A stretch of DNA of 64,000 nt, taken from Ampullimonas aquatilis (lineage in GTDB: Bacteria > Pseudomonadota > Gammaproteobacteria > Burkholderiales > Burkholderiaceae_D). Each line of letters starts with the position of its first letter. Positions within the stretch are counted from its first letter, which is position 1. Shown here piece after piece: positions 35,739-44,605 of the stretch. The stretch spans positions 558,001-622,000 of the forward strand of contig NZ_CP183834.1 of NCBI RefSeq assembly GCF_049675895.1. The letters run 5' to 3'. The position numbers and the translations under genes are program-made. The notes below the pieces were generated by a model. That model did no database searches and had not been told where the DNA came from. It saw nothing but the letters and a program-made list of their open reading frames with translations.

Positions 35739-36779
35739 TCACTCTGCCCAAAGTGCCGGATCGGCCAATTGTGGGTCAAGTTTGATCAATGCCTCTCGCC
35801 CTTGTATGGCACGCATTTTCCAGCCCTTGCCGCGTTGCAAGGCATCTTGCCAGGCATGGTTGAAAATGGCGGCCTGACCATTTTCACAAAAATAGCTGGC
35901 CAGACTGGCGGCCTGCAAGAGATCCTTTTTTGACTTGACGCGTTCACTGACAGGTCGTTCACCATAAATGATCAGTTTATGAACAGCAAAGCGTTCCGGT
36001 GCGGGCAAGTTGACCACACAAGCACCCAGATTGCCAAATATGCAGCCTTGTGTGGTCTGTTCCAATGAAAATTCCATGAACTTCAATGGCTCAAGCGCCA
36101 GATTCAGTTCTGGCAATACCACTACCTTGTTGCTTCTTGTCATGCTGGTCACAAAATCGACTCTCAGCTCCTGGTCTTTAGGGTTGCGGTATTGTGCGCC
36201 AGCCAAACCATTGAACTGGGTAATGGGCAGCAAGCCCATTTCGAGCGATTCAAGTGCACCATGCACGTCCAGTTTTATCGAAGCTGGCAACGCAACCGAA
36301 ATATTGCGGCCGGCATGGGCAAAGTCGACATCGAGTGTTGCTGCACCATCGCTCCATCGAACCCCGAGCATATTGCCTAATGCAAGAAATGCATGAGTGC
36401 CAATCAAAATGCCGCCTGCCCGAAAGAAACCATATTCAGCCAGTCGTTTGATAATGCGAAAATGTTTGGGTGCCACCGGAGCACAGCCTAATGCAATGGC
36501 TGAACGTGCGGCTGGTGCCAATGGCTTGTCTTGGCGGATTTTGGCAAATCTGGCAATCAGTGCCTGCACCCGTGGTTCGTCCGGGCCGACATAGGCCATT
36601 CTGACTTTCGGGTCGGTATCGCGATAGGCAAAATACCAATAAGCCTTGCCATTTCGATCGAGCTTCTGAAAGCTGCCTTTCAAACCAGCCAGCGCATTGG
36701 TCATTTCAAAAGCGCGTGTCTGCTCAAACAGTTCGGCATAAGCTGTCTGTGCTGATAAATTCAATTCGCTCATTCTCAT
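35739..36779 (-). CDS. Nucleotidyltransferase-fold protein (NTP_transf_8/GSU2403-like)
   Basis: A 346-residue protein. The central part (ILIGTHAFLALGNMLGVRW, then DGAATLDVDFAH) fits a nucleotidyltransferase fold with a D-x-D pair, as in the NTP_transf_8 family; YGERPVSERVKSKKDLLQAA lies near the end. The function of this family is unknown; its fold is related to those of antitoxin/toxin and defence nucleotidyltransferases. It is a single gene on the minus strand. A perfect 9-bp-arm inverted repeat sits just before its start and suggests its own regulator. The start ATG has weak ribosome-site support (AAAAAAGG further upstream). Confidence 0.55.
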   Translation of the reverse strand: MRMSELNLSAQTAYAELFEQTRAFEMTNALAGLKGSFQKLDRNGKAYWYFAYRDTDPKVRMAYVGPDEPRVQALIARFAKIRQDKPLAPAARSAIALGCAPVAPKHFRIIKRLAEYGFFRAGGILIGTHAFLALGNMLGVRWSDGAATLDVDFAHAGRNISVALPASIKLDVHGALESLEMGLLPITQFNGLAGAQYRNPKDQELRVDFVTSMTRSNKVVVLPELNLALEPLKFMEFSLEQTTQGCIFGNLGACVVNLPAPERFAVHKLIIYGERPVSERVKSKKDLLQAASLASYFCENGQAAIFNHAWQDALQRGKGWKMRAIQGREALIKLDPQLADPALWAE

Positions 36780-37048
36780 GGCACACCTTTTTTGCTAAAC
36801 ATTTTTTATTATTGTTTAGCAGTGTAAGGGGATTTTTTCTGCCTGTCCATTTTGCGTTGATGCAGCAGATCAGATTTCAATCCCTTTAAGTACAGGGCTG
36901 TGCTCTTACTTATCTTTTTGTTGCAATGACCGATAGTAGAAAGGTTTCCGTGACATGATGCGTAGCAACGCTGTTGGTTAAAGAATCAGGTATTCCTGCA
37001 TCGGTACTTTTGAGTTGTTAGTTGTGCTTCGATATTGGAAATCGAAGC
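36780..37048. other. Regulatory gap upstream of the nucleotidyltransferase-fold gene
   Basis: About 270 bp with no gene. It holds the operator-like inverted repeat at 36793-36821 (listed separately) and a hairpin, GTGCTTCGAT with ATCGAAGCAC, at 37024-37050 that touches repeat R copy 7. Confidence 0.5.
36793..36821. promoter_or_regulatory. Operator-like inverted repeat before the nucleotidyltransferase-fold gene
   Basis: TGCTAAACA and TGTTTAGCA, perfect 9-bp arms 11 bp apart, ending 14 bp from the start codon. The A/T spacer and position suggest a repressor site over the promoter or leader. As RNA it could also fold into a hairpin. Confidence 0.6.
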
Positions 37049-37148
37049 ACTATTGGTGTATTTTTTTACAATCAGTAAAAACGCACCTAACAAGCTAAAT
37101 ATAGCCTATACCACCTGAGAGTATGAGGTGTTTTGGTCTTTTTTGGCC
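37049..37148 (-). repeat. Dispersed repeat R, copy 7
   Basis: Well preserved. On the minus strand: CCAAAACACCTC, ATACTCTCAGGTGGTAT, CTATATTTAGCTTGTTAGG, TGCGTTTTTACTGATTG, AAAAAAATACACC. The promoter-like TATATT is lost. Its left end encodes the last ten or so codons and the stop of the SulP gene. Confidence 0.85.
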
Positions 37149-39067
37149 TGATTGGCGAGGTCGACTGGATTGGTGTCGCGGTCGTTGGCGGCATCAATGG
37201 CGGCCGCTTCGCTGGCATCCATTGCCAACAAAACCTGGGCCCGATCCAGCGCGGTAGCCAGGGTGGGCAGGATATTGGGTTCACCAATCGTATGCGCAAA
37301 GCCCGAGCGTACCAGGAGCGAAGCGGGTTGCTCATTGGCACCGCACAGCACCAGTCGACTGCCTTTTTTCCTCAGGCGTTTATACAGACTGAGCAGTGCA
37401 TCCACGCCGGTGGTGTCGAGCGAAATGAGCTGGTGCAATTCCAGAATCATCACTTTGGGCAAGGGATGAGGGGGCAGACCCAGTTGCGCCTGCTCGGCGT
37501 CAGAGCGAATCAGTCCTTCGATCGTGCTGACTGCGCCAAAAAACAGCGAACCAAAAATACGGTAGGCTTCCACATCGTTGTTGGGCTTATCCGTGTTCAC
37601 CTGCAAGCCACGATTGAAGGTGGTGCTAGTCAAATCAATTGGCTCGATATGGGTCAGGCTCGACATCCGGTAAATGAACAAAATGGCCGAGAGCACCAGA
37701 CCTACTTCGACGGCCACCGTCAGATCAAACACGACCGTCAGAAAAAACGTCGACAGCATCACCAGCTTGTAGTTATTGGAAAAGTGCTTGAGGCGCATGA
37801 ACTCATGCCATTCACCCATGTTGTAGGCCACCACAAAGAGGATAGCCGAGAGTGTGACCAGTGGCACATTCATGGCCAATGGTGCGGCCACCAAAATGAT
37901 GAAGAGCAGAATGGCCGAATGGATCATGCCCGCAATCGGCGAGACTGCGCCATTGCGAATATTGGTGACGGTGCGGGCGATGGTGCCGGTGGCACAGATG
38001 CCGCCAAAAAATGGCGTGACGAAGTTGGCGATGCCCTGCGCCATCAGTTCCTGATTGGGATCATGCCGTTCATGCTGATTGCCTTCCAGCAGGCCGTCGG
38101 CCACACGGGCGCAGAGCAGTGATTCAATCGCACCCAACAGCGCAATGGTGATGGTGGGCGGAATCAGCTCCTTCGCCAGGCGCCAGGTGAAGTGCGGCAA
38201 TTCAAAGGTGGGCAGCCCTTGTGGAATACCACCAAAGCGGGTGCCTATGGTTTCTACCGGTAAATGGAAAAATGCCACCAGGCTGGTGCCTAGAATCAAC
38301 GCCACGATGGAGCCGGGCACCGAGGACAGATGATGGCTCAGATGTGCCTTGTCACGAAACTGCCAGAGCACATCCAATGGGCGTGGTGGCCCTTGCAGTG
38401 CTTTGTGGCGCATGATGCGCGCCCGAGAGCGCAGCTTGAGCTGATCGACAAAACGCGGCCAGACCGCAATCAGGATGAGTGCTGATGTACCCAGCAAGAC
38501 GGTGATGGGCGAGATGGTACTGATATACGCAAACAGGGTGGCCAGACTGCCGAAGAAATCGCCGGGCATTTTTTCATCAATCTGCAGACCCAGAAAATCC
38601 TTGATCTGCGAAATTGCAATCAGTACTGCAATGCCGTTGGTAAAGCCAATCACAATGCCTACCGGGATATAACGTACCAGCGAACCCAGCTTGAACAGGC
38701 CCATCGTAAACAGCAGCATGCCAGCCATGATGGTGGCGATCAGCAGATTAGCCAGCCCATAACGGTCGATGATGCCGTAGATGATCACAATAAAGGCACC
38801 CGCCGGACCACCAATCTGTACTGGCGAACCACCTAGCGCAGCAATCAGAAAACCGGCAATGATGGCGGTGAAGATGCCTGCTTCGGGCTTGACGCCGGAA
38901 GCAATCGCAAAGGCCATCGCCAGTGGTAGCGCCACAATGCCAACGGTTAATCCGGCGGTGAAATCCTTGGCAAACATGCCACGGTCGTAGCCATGCAGAT
39001 AATCCAGTAGTCGCGGATGAAAATGATGCAGGCTATTTTTCAGAGAGGTCGGCAGAGGCAGGCGCAT
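37106..39067 (-). CDS. SulP family anion transporter with STAS domain
   Basis: About 653 residues. The membrane part begins with the signature FTAGLTVGIVALPLAMAFAI, followed by GVKPEAGIFTAIIAGFLIAA and GGSPVQIGGPAGAFIVIIYG. The C-terminal STAS domain is seen near residues 540-620 (KVMILELHQLISLDTTGVDA, then LLSLYKRLRKKGSRLVLCGA). SulP proteins move sulfate, bicarbonate or other anions by symport; here bicarbonate or sulfate is equally possible, and the sulfate ABC genes 36 kb away do not decide it. The last codons (DQNTSYSQVV) and the stop are encoded by repeat R, so the tail is probably not conserved. Start at 39067 fits homologues; the frame is open 9 codons further. Confidence 0.9.
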   Translation of the reverse strand: MRLPLPTSLKNSLHHFHPRLLDYLHGYDRGMFAKDFTAGLTVGIVALPLAMAFAIASGVKPEAGIFTAIIAGFLIAALGGSPVQIGGPAGAFIVIIYGIIDRYGLANLLIATIMAGMLLFTMGLFKLGSLVRYIPVGIVIGFTNGIAVLIAISQIKDFLGLQIDEKMPGDFFGSLATLFAYISTISPITVLLGTSALILIAVWPRFVDQLKLRSRARIMRHKALQGPPRPLDVLWQFRDKAHLSHHLSSVPGSIVALILGTSLVAFFHLPVETIGTRFGGIPQGLPTFELPHFTWRLAKELIPPTITIALLGAIESLLCARVADGLLEGNQHERHDPNQELMAQGIANFVTPFFGGICATGTIARTVTNIRNGAVSPIAGMIHSAILLFIILVAAPLAMNVPLVTLSAILFVVAYNMGEWHEFMRLKHFSNNYKLVMLSTFFLTVVFDLTVAVEVGLVLSAILFIYRMSSLTHIEPIDLTSTTFNRGLQVNTDKPNNDVEAYRIFGSLFFGAVSTIEGLIRSDAEQAQLGLPPHPLPKVMILELHQLISLDTTGVDALLSLYKRLRKKGSRLVLCGANEQPASLLVRSGFAHTIGEPNILPTLATALDRAQVLLAMDASEAAAIDAANDRDTNPVDLANQAKKDQNTSYSQVV

Positions 39068-39358
39068 GGTGCTTTTTTGGGGGCGACAGGGCAATCAGTT
39101 CAAGTGCGGTTTCATTGGGATTGAGCTCACTTTTTATGGATACGGCTTGGCTTCCATCATAGAACTTTCGACGGTACTTTTAAATGTGAATTGCCCTGAT
39201 CCTGCAGATATATTTTGCCCCCGTGGGGTGAAAGCATCAAAGCCCGTTTTTCAAGTCGGATCAAGTTTGATCAGGTTCCAACCATGGTTCGGTGGGTTAG
39301 GTACGTGGATAAGGCACCCCAGCCTTTATAATGCGGCAATTGTCATTACCAAATTATC

Positions 39359-40969
39359 ATGAGCCTCTCTGATCAAGTCCGGCGTCGACGTACCTTCGCC
39401 ATTATTTCTCACCCCGATGCGGGCAAAACCACGCTGACTGAAAAACTGCTGCTGTTTTCTGGCGCGATTCATGTGGCCGGTAGCGTCAAGGCGCGTAAAG
39501 CCTCACGCCATGCCACCTCCGACTGGATGGAAATTGAAAAGCAACGGGGCATTTCAGTGGCCAGCTCGGTGATGCAGATGGAATATCGCGATTGTGTCAT
39601 CAACCTGCTCGATACCCCAGGTCACCAGGACTTTTCTGAAGATACCTATCGCGTGCTGACTGCCGTGGATGCAGCATTGATGGTGATTGATGCCGCCAAC
39701 GGTGTGGAAGCCCAGACCTTGCGCCTGCTGGAAGTATGTCGCGCACGCGGCACGCCCATCATTACCTTCGTCAACAAGTTTGACCGTGAAGTGCGCGAAC
39801 CACTTGATCTGCTGGATGAAATTGAACGGACCCTGGGCATGACCGCCACCCCCTTTACCTGGCCGGTGGGCATGGGCAAGGCGTTTGGTGGCGTGTTTGA
39901 TCTGTCTTTGAATAGCATGCGCGTTTTCAAGGCCGGTGCCGACAAGGTGGGCGATCCCTTTGAGCAAATTGATGGCGTGGACAACCCGGCCATTGTTGCG
40001 CGCTTTGGCAGTGACTTTGAACGCGCCCGTGGCGAGATTGAACTGGTGACGGAAGCCTCGCCACCGTTTGATCGTGATGAATTTCTCAACGCCAAGCAAA
40101 CCCCGGTATTCTTTGGTTCGGCCATCAACAACTTTGGTGTGCAGGAAGTGCTTGATGCGATTGTCGATCTCGCGCCTGCACCGCAAGGACGGGTTGCGAT
40201 GGAACGTGCGGTGGCTGCCGATGAAACCAAGTTTGCTGGCGTAGTCTTTAAAATTCAAGCCAATATGGATCCGGCCCATCGCGACCGGATTGCCTTTGTG
40301 CGCGTCTGTGCCGGCCGCTTTGAGCGTGGTCAGGCACTCAAGGTGGTGCGCAGTGGCAAGGTCATCAAGCCCTCCAGTGTGGTGGCCTTTATGTCGCAGC
40401 GGCGCGAGTTGTTGGAAGAGGCTTATGCCGGTGACATTATCGGTATTCCCAACCACGGCACGTTGCAACTGGGCGATACGCTGACCGAAGGGGAAGCCTT
40501 GCAATTTACCGGCTTGCCGTTTTTTGCGCCGGAAATGTTCCAGAGCGTGGAAGTGGCCGACCCGATGCGTGCCAAGCAGCTCAAACATGGTCTGGAGCAA
40601 TTGGGCGAAGAAGGCGCGATTCAGGTATTTCGCCCTCAGCTGGGTGGGGCCTTGTTATTGGGCGCGGTGGGTGTGCTGCAGTTTGAAGTGGTGGCGCATC
40701 GACTTCAGCATGAATATGGCGTTGCTGCGCGCATGAGCTCGGCACGCTATACCATGGCGCGCTGGATCACCTGTGACAACGATAAGGACATGAAGAAATT
40801 CATGGACTTTTACGCCGACCGCATCGCCTACGACGCAGTCGACGCGCCCACCTATTTGGCGCGCAATAGCGCCGAACTGTTTGTGGCCGAAAAAGACTGG
40901 CCGATGATCAAGTTCCACGCCTTGCGTGAACACGCCGGACTTATTTTCCAGAAGAATATGGCGGCTTGA
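39359..40969 (+). CDS. prfC: Peptide chain release factor 3
   Basis: A 536-residue translational GTPase that recycles RF1/RF2 after termination. G-domain motifs: ISHPDAGKTTLTEKLLLFSG (G1), DTPGHQDFSEDTYR (G3), FVNKFDRE (G4). The RF3-specific start SLSDQVRRRRTFAIISHPDA and the C-terminal domain fit in full length. A TATAAT lies 30 bp before the ATG. The 3' end overlaps the 3' end of the convergent M48 gene by 29 bp. Confidence 0.97.
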   Translation: MSLSDQVRRRRTFAIISHPDAGKTTLTEKLLLFSGAIHVAGSVKARKASRHATSDWMEIEKQRGISVASSVMQMEYRDCVINLLDTPGHQDFSEDTYRVLTAVDAALMVIDAANGVEAQTLRLLEVCRARGTPIITFVNKFDREVREPLDLLDEIERTLGMTATPFTWPVGMGKAFGGVFDLSLNSMRVFKAGADKVGDPFEQIDGVDNPAIVARFGSDFERARGEIELVTEASPPFDRDEFLNAKQTPVFFGSAINNFGVQEVLDAIVDLAPAPQGRVAMERAVAADETKFAGVVFKIQANMDPAHRDRIAFVRVCAGRFERGQALKVVRSGKVIKPSSVVAFMSQRRELLEEAYAGDIIGIPNHGTLQLGDTLTEGEALQFTGLPFFAPEMFQSVEVADPMRAKQLKHGLEQLGEEGAIQVFRPQLGGALLLGAVGVLQFEVVAHRLQHEYGVAARMSSARYTMARWITCDNDKDMKKFMDFYADRIAYDAVDAPTYLARNSAELFVAEKDWPMIKFHALREHAGLIFQKNMAA

Positions 40970-43820
40970 GCGTTGCCAGTTGTTGCCATTTGGCAGTGAC
41001 TGGCAGGCTGTTTTCATCCCACTTTGCATGCACCAAAATCACTTGCTGACGGGATACATCATCAGCCAGTAGACTTAGTATTTTGGCGGGCTCCTGATTA
41101 CCCACACCGGACAAAACGGTGCGGGTTGCGCCACCGCCTTTGGTCTTGACACTGGTAGGTGGTTCTGCAAAATACACATCAACATTCGACGTTAACCAGC
41201 GTTGCGCACCCAGCATGCGCGGTTCAACTTCGGCCGCATTGCCATAGGCCGCTGTCCACTCTACCAGGGGACTGGCAGCAGCAACGTTGTAGATGTAGTG
41301 CTGCAGATGACCTTGCAGTTGTGGCTTGAAATTTTCAATATCCTGACCAGTCAGTGTGCGAGCCGAGATTGTTGTCTGTTCGTCCATGCTGGTTTCAATC
41401 TCGTTACTGGCAAACGCATTGACATGAATGGTCTGGCTGCCAATACCAACCATGATTTCACGTCCCAGACCGTTATAGACGGTGACTTTGGTTGATGTGC
41501 CAGCCATGCTGCCAAAGCTCAATACGGTTCCTACAATACTAGCGGCAACAATCAGTCTGGCCGTTGCCGGGATCAAGCCATCGGCAACCTTGAAGCGATC
41601 CCACCAATGCAGCCGTTTTTGTCGTTGTCGTTCCTGTCCGGGTGCAAAGGGCTGATAGTTTGGCGCAACTGTGCTCACGTCAGCAGGTTCATCCAGCTGG
41701 AGGTTATCTTGTAGCTTGTTGGTCAATTGTTGTTCATGAATCAGCAACTGTTCAAGTGCTGCTGTTCCCAATGAAGCCAGCGCCTGCGCCGTAACCTGTA
41801 CCCAGCCATCAATGATCTCGGCCCAACCCTGCATATTGTCAGCTGCGGGCGGATTAAGTTTGAATTCCTCTAGCATACTAGGCCAGGATTCCACCTTCAA
41901 CCAGCCGGTCAGACTGGTATCCAGCTGTATCTGATTTTTATATGCATGTATTTTTTCCAAAACGACATACAGCTCGCCAGCCTGTTTGACGAGTCGCTTC
42001 ATTTCTTTTTTGCTGACTTTGCCATCTGCAGTGACGACGGCCAGTACATTGCAATACGCACCATGTGCATCGAGTAAGTCGGCTTCAACATGCTCCGCGT
42101 AATGCAGCACCGACAGCAGTCCGAGCAAATAGTCGTGCCAACGCGGGCTGATGGATTTTGCAATGGCCAGATGCAAGCTGCGGCACAATTTGTCATGGGC
42201 TGCAATCTGCTCACGCACCTTGGTGATATCACGTTCAACTGCGGCAATGGCGGCGGGCAATTGCCGTCGAGCAACCTCACGACCGCGCACCACAATTTTG
42301 TTGCCGTTGGCTTTATACACTTTGTCACGCAAGGCTTGCAGCGTGGCACACTCTTCATTGAGGTCACGTAACCGTTTCAGATTGCCAGCCAGCTTGCTTG
42401 AGTAGAGTGAAGCCATGGCCTTGGTGAGGCCCTGTTCCGGCGGGTTGTTGTCATAGAGTTCGTTGATGTGTTTGGCATGTCGCGTCAGCGCTCGACCCAG
42501 ATAAGCACCACGATAGCGCGGGTCAAATTGCTGCAGGGCATAGTAGTCATCCAATGCCAACTGGGTTTGTTCGGCCGTAACCGGTTGTGCTGCTGTTTTG
42601 CCTAGCAGATGATCACGGGATTGCTGCTTGAGCGTGTCAGCATTATCAAACAGTATCCAGGCACTGCGTGCATCATGCGGTGCAGCCAGATAGGTTTGTT
42701 TGGCATTATTTTCGCGGTCTGCATTGGCTGGATGGGTTGACCACATTTGCGGTGGTTGTGCAAAGCTGGATTTAAAGAGCCGACGTTGAGCGTCATTTTC
42801 TTGTGTGGCCTCCAGTTTTGGCACTTTGCCATAATGTTCATCGTCCAGCAGTTTGGCGAATTTTTCAATAATGCGGGTTTGAATGTTGAAGAGATCATCA
42901 GGTAAATGACCTGCACGTAACTGACTATCGGTAAAACTGAGCGTACGACGCCAGGCATCATCAGCCGTCTGCAACTTGTGCAGGGCATGCACCAGTTCAT
43001 CACTGCCAGTCAGTGAAACGGCAACCAGATCAGCCTGAAATTCCATTTGTCTGGATAATGCGCGTTGCGCCAACACCACCAGGCTCAAGAGCGTATCCAT
43101 CAGGCAGCGAATTGACCAGATGATGAGTGACAAGAGCCAACCAGCCCAGGCAATCCGTGGGTCGGTATTGGACAGTCCACGTAAAAATTTATCCAGTATG
43201 TCGCGCCGATGAATCAATTGGCTGGCAATCTGCTGGGCAATATAAACCCAGCTACCAATGGCCATGGAGCGTTGTGCAAAATGGCCAAACTCATGCGCCA
43301 ATACCGCTTTGATCTCACTTAAGGTCAAGACATTGACCAGTGCCAGACCAATCTCAAGATTCTTGCGTGAAGGAAACAGCAGATTGATCATGGAGAGATC
43401 ATAAAACACCGCTGCATTAACTCGCGCGGAAACAAATACTCTGGCAGGTCTTGGTGCACCAGCTTCATCGGCCAGCTGATGCAAAAAAGCAAAAAGGCGT
43501 GGTTGATCTTTTTCAGTGACTTCAAGGGCATCGGGTGCACCATTGCGCTGGATATAAAACAGCCCCTTGAGCATGAAGATGGATAAAAATACAGCACAGC
43601 CACCGAGCAAATAGCCCAAGAAAGCACTTTCACCACCAGCCAGTGCTTCACTGATGAGGCGATATGAGGTCAATAACAACCAACCCGCCAGCGCACAATA
43701 AATCAGCACAAATAAAATCAGACTGGCCAGTGCCAACCAGGTACGTTGCTTGTAGGCAGAACTAGGTTGCGTCAGCGCCGCAGGAACTTGGGCGGGGCCA
43801 GCTGGATAGTCATTGATCAT
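40941..43820 (-). CDS. Very large M48 family membrane metallopeptidase
   Basis: About 959 residues. The N-terminal part has two membrane helices (LALASLILFVLIYCALAGWL and FLGYLLGGCAVFLSIFMLKG) and an M48 catalytic site, VLAHEFGHFAQRSMA, with the third ligand plausibly in RQMEFQADLVAV. That is HtpX/Ste24-like. After about residue 330 there is a long helical region of unknown type (LRDLNEECATLQALRDKVYK) and, after a third helix (ARLIVAASIVGTVLSFGSM), a C-terminal beta-rich domain. M48 proteases degrade misfolded membrane proteins. A typical M48 protein is under 500 residues, so half of this one is unexplained. Start: ATG at 43820 has GGGAG upstream; the frame is open to 43832. Confidence 0.85.
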   Translation of the reverse strand: MINDYPAGPAQVPAALTQPSSAYKQRTWLALASLILFVLIYCALAGWLLLTSYRLISEALAGGESAFLGYLLGGCAVFLSIFMLKGLFYIQRNGAPDALEVTEKDQPRLFAFLHQLADEAGAPRPARVFVSARVNAAVFYDLSMINLLFPSRKNLEIGLALVNVLTLSEIKAVLAHEFGHFAQRSMAIGSWVYIAQQIASQLIHRRDILDKFLRGLSNTDPRIAWAGWLLSLIIWSIRCLMDTLLSLVVLAQRALSRQMEFQADLVAVSLTGSDELVHALHKLQTADDAWRRTLSFTDSQLRAGHLPDDLFNIQTRIIEKFAKLLDDEHYGKVPKLEATQENDAQRRLFKSSFAQPPQMWSTHPANADRENNAKQTYLAAPHDARSAWILFDNADTLKQQSRDHLLGKTAAQPVTAEQTQLALDDYYALQQFDPRYRGAYLGRALTRHAKHINELYDNNPPEQGLTKAMASLYSSKLAGNLKRLRDLNEECATLQALRDKVYKANGNKIVVRGREVARRQLPAAIAAVERDITKVREQIAAHDKLCRSLHLAIAKSISPRWHDYLLGLLSVLHYAEHVEADLLDAHGAYCNVLAVVTADGKVSKKEMKRLVKQAGELYVVLEKIHAYKNQIQLDTSLTGWLKVESWPSMLEEFKLNPPAADNMQGWAEIIDGWVQVTAQALASLGTAALEQLLIHEQQLTNKLQDNLQLDEPADVSTVAPNYQPFAPGQERQRQKRLHWWDRFKVADGLIPATARLIVAASIVGTVLSFGSMAGTSTKVTVYNGLGREIMVGIGSQTIHVNAFASNEIETSMDEQTTISARTLTGQDIENFKPQLQGHLQHYIYNVAAASPLVEWTAAYGNAAEVEPRMLGAQRWLTSNVDVYFAEPPTSVKTKGGGATRTVLSGVGNQEPAKILSLLADDVSRQQVILVHAKWDENSLPVTAKWQQLATLKPPYSSGK

Positions 43821-44082
43821 CATTGCTCCCATTGTGTGTTTTTAGTTTGGGGTGACGGCCTAAAAATTGGTTCGTCGGGTAGTTACGGCTGATTCCAGCA
43901 TGCTTTCCTTATTGCCGGCATGAGCAGGAGAACGGCCACAGATGCCATCGTAAAGAGATATAAACATTTGGTTTATAGCATCCTGGGCAGCCATTTTATT
44001 GAGTATCAGTACTAAATAGCGTGAATTTATTGCGTTTTATGATTGGAATGATCGCAGAAATTATTACAAAATAATTCCAAAC

Positions 44083-44100
44083 TAATTGCGTAGCTAACTA
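44083..44100. promoter_or_regulatory. Probable MarR operator 1 (upstream of the MarR gene)
   Basis: TAATT-GCGTAGCT-AACTA: half-sites 8 bp apart, matching operator 2 at 44547-44572 in arms and spacer length. It ends 20 bp before the MarR start, a place suited to autorepression. Confidence 0.55.
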
Positions 44101-44120
44101 AATGGGAATATGATATTTCC

Positions 44121-44537
44121 ATGTTTGATCATTGCCTTTACTTTAATACGACCGCTTTGGCCCGTCTGCTTGAAAAAGAATGGACGCAGGCGTTTGCGCC
44201 CTTTGAGCTGACGCCATCGCAAGCCTTTATGCTACGTGTGGTGCTGGAAAAGCCAGGGCTCTTGCAAAGAGAATTGGCCGATACCCTGACGATTGCACGA
44301 CCTACCGCGACGCGCACGCTGGACGGGCTGCAAGCCAAAGGCCTGATCCGCCGTGAAAGCACTGAGCGTGATGGTCGAGAATATGCGCTGTTTCCAACAG
44401 ACGCTGGACTGGCCCTGAAAGTTTCCATTACCGCTGCCAGCCAGGCAGTGACGCGTAAACTGAAAAAAGTATTGAGTACCGAAAAGTTTGAAGTGACGGT
44501 CGATCATATTCATTCAGTCAGAGCAGCATTGCAGTAA
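44121..44537 (+). CDS. MarR family transcriptional regulator
   Basis: 138 residues. The winged-helix pattern is typical: TPSQAFMLRVVLEKPGLLQR, then ELADTLTIARPTATRTLDGL and QAKGLIRRESTERDGREYAL, the DxR wing motif. It forms a dimer that usually represses itself and a nearby gene until a phenolic or oxidising ligand binds. Matching palindromes lie just before it and between it and the tautomerase gene, so the two genes are its likely targets. The ATG has no strong ribosome site. Confidence 0.9.
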   Translation: MFDHCLYFNTTALARLLEKEWTQAFAPFELTPSQAFMLRVVLEKPGLLQRELADTLTIARPTATRTLDGLQAKGLIRRESTERDGREYALFPTDAGLALKVSITAASQAVTRKLKKVLSTEKFEVTVDHIHSVRAALQ

Positions 44538-44546
44538 ATTTTTCGT

Positions 44547-44572
44547 CATATAGTTGTATTGCTAACTATATG
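44547..44572. promoter_or_regulatory. Probable MarR operator 2 (upstream of the tautomerase gene)
   Basis: CATATAGTT and AACTATATG, perfect 9-bp arms around GTATTGCT. It lies between the MarR stop and the tautomerase start. Confidence 0.65.
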
Positions 44573-44605
44573 AATTTTTAATTAAATTCGATCAAGGAGC
44601 CGATC

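Noticed and set aside
37024..37050. Hairpin GTGCTTCGAT/ATCGAAGCAC as a terminator
   Set aside because: No gene ends there and no T run follows directly; it may belong to the edge of repeat R copy 7.
37133..38122. Open frame of 329 codons on the plus strand inside sulP
   Set aside because: Antisense to a well-conserved transporter; the composition (many His, Gln, Gly) and lack of hydrophobic segments mark it as a shadow.
39554..40600. Long open frame on the minus strand opposite prfC (348 codons)
   Set aside because: It lies wholly opposite a clear prfC, has histidine- and glutamine-rich composition typical of antisense frames, and shows no ribosome site or domain.
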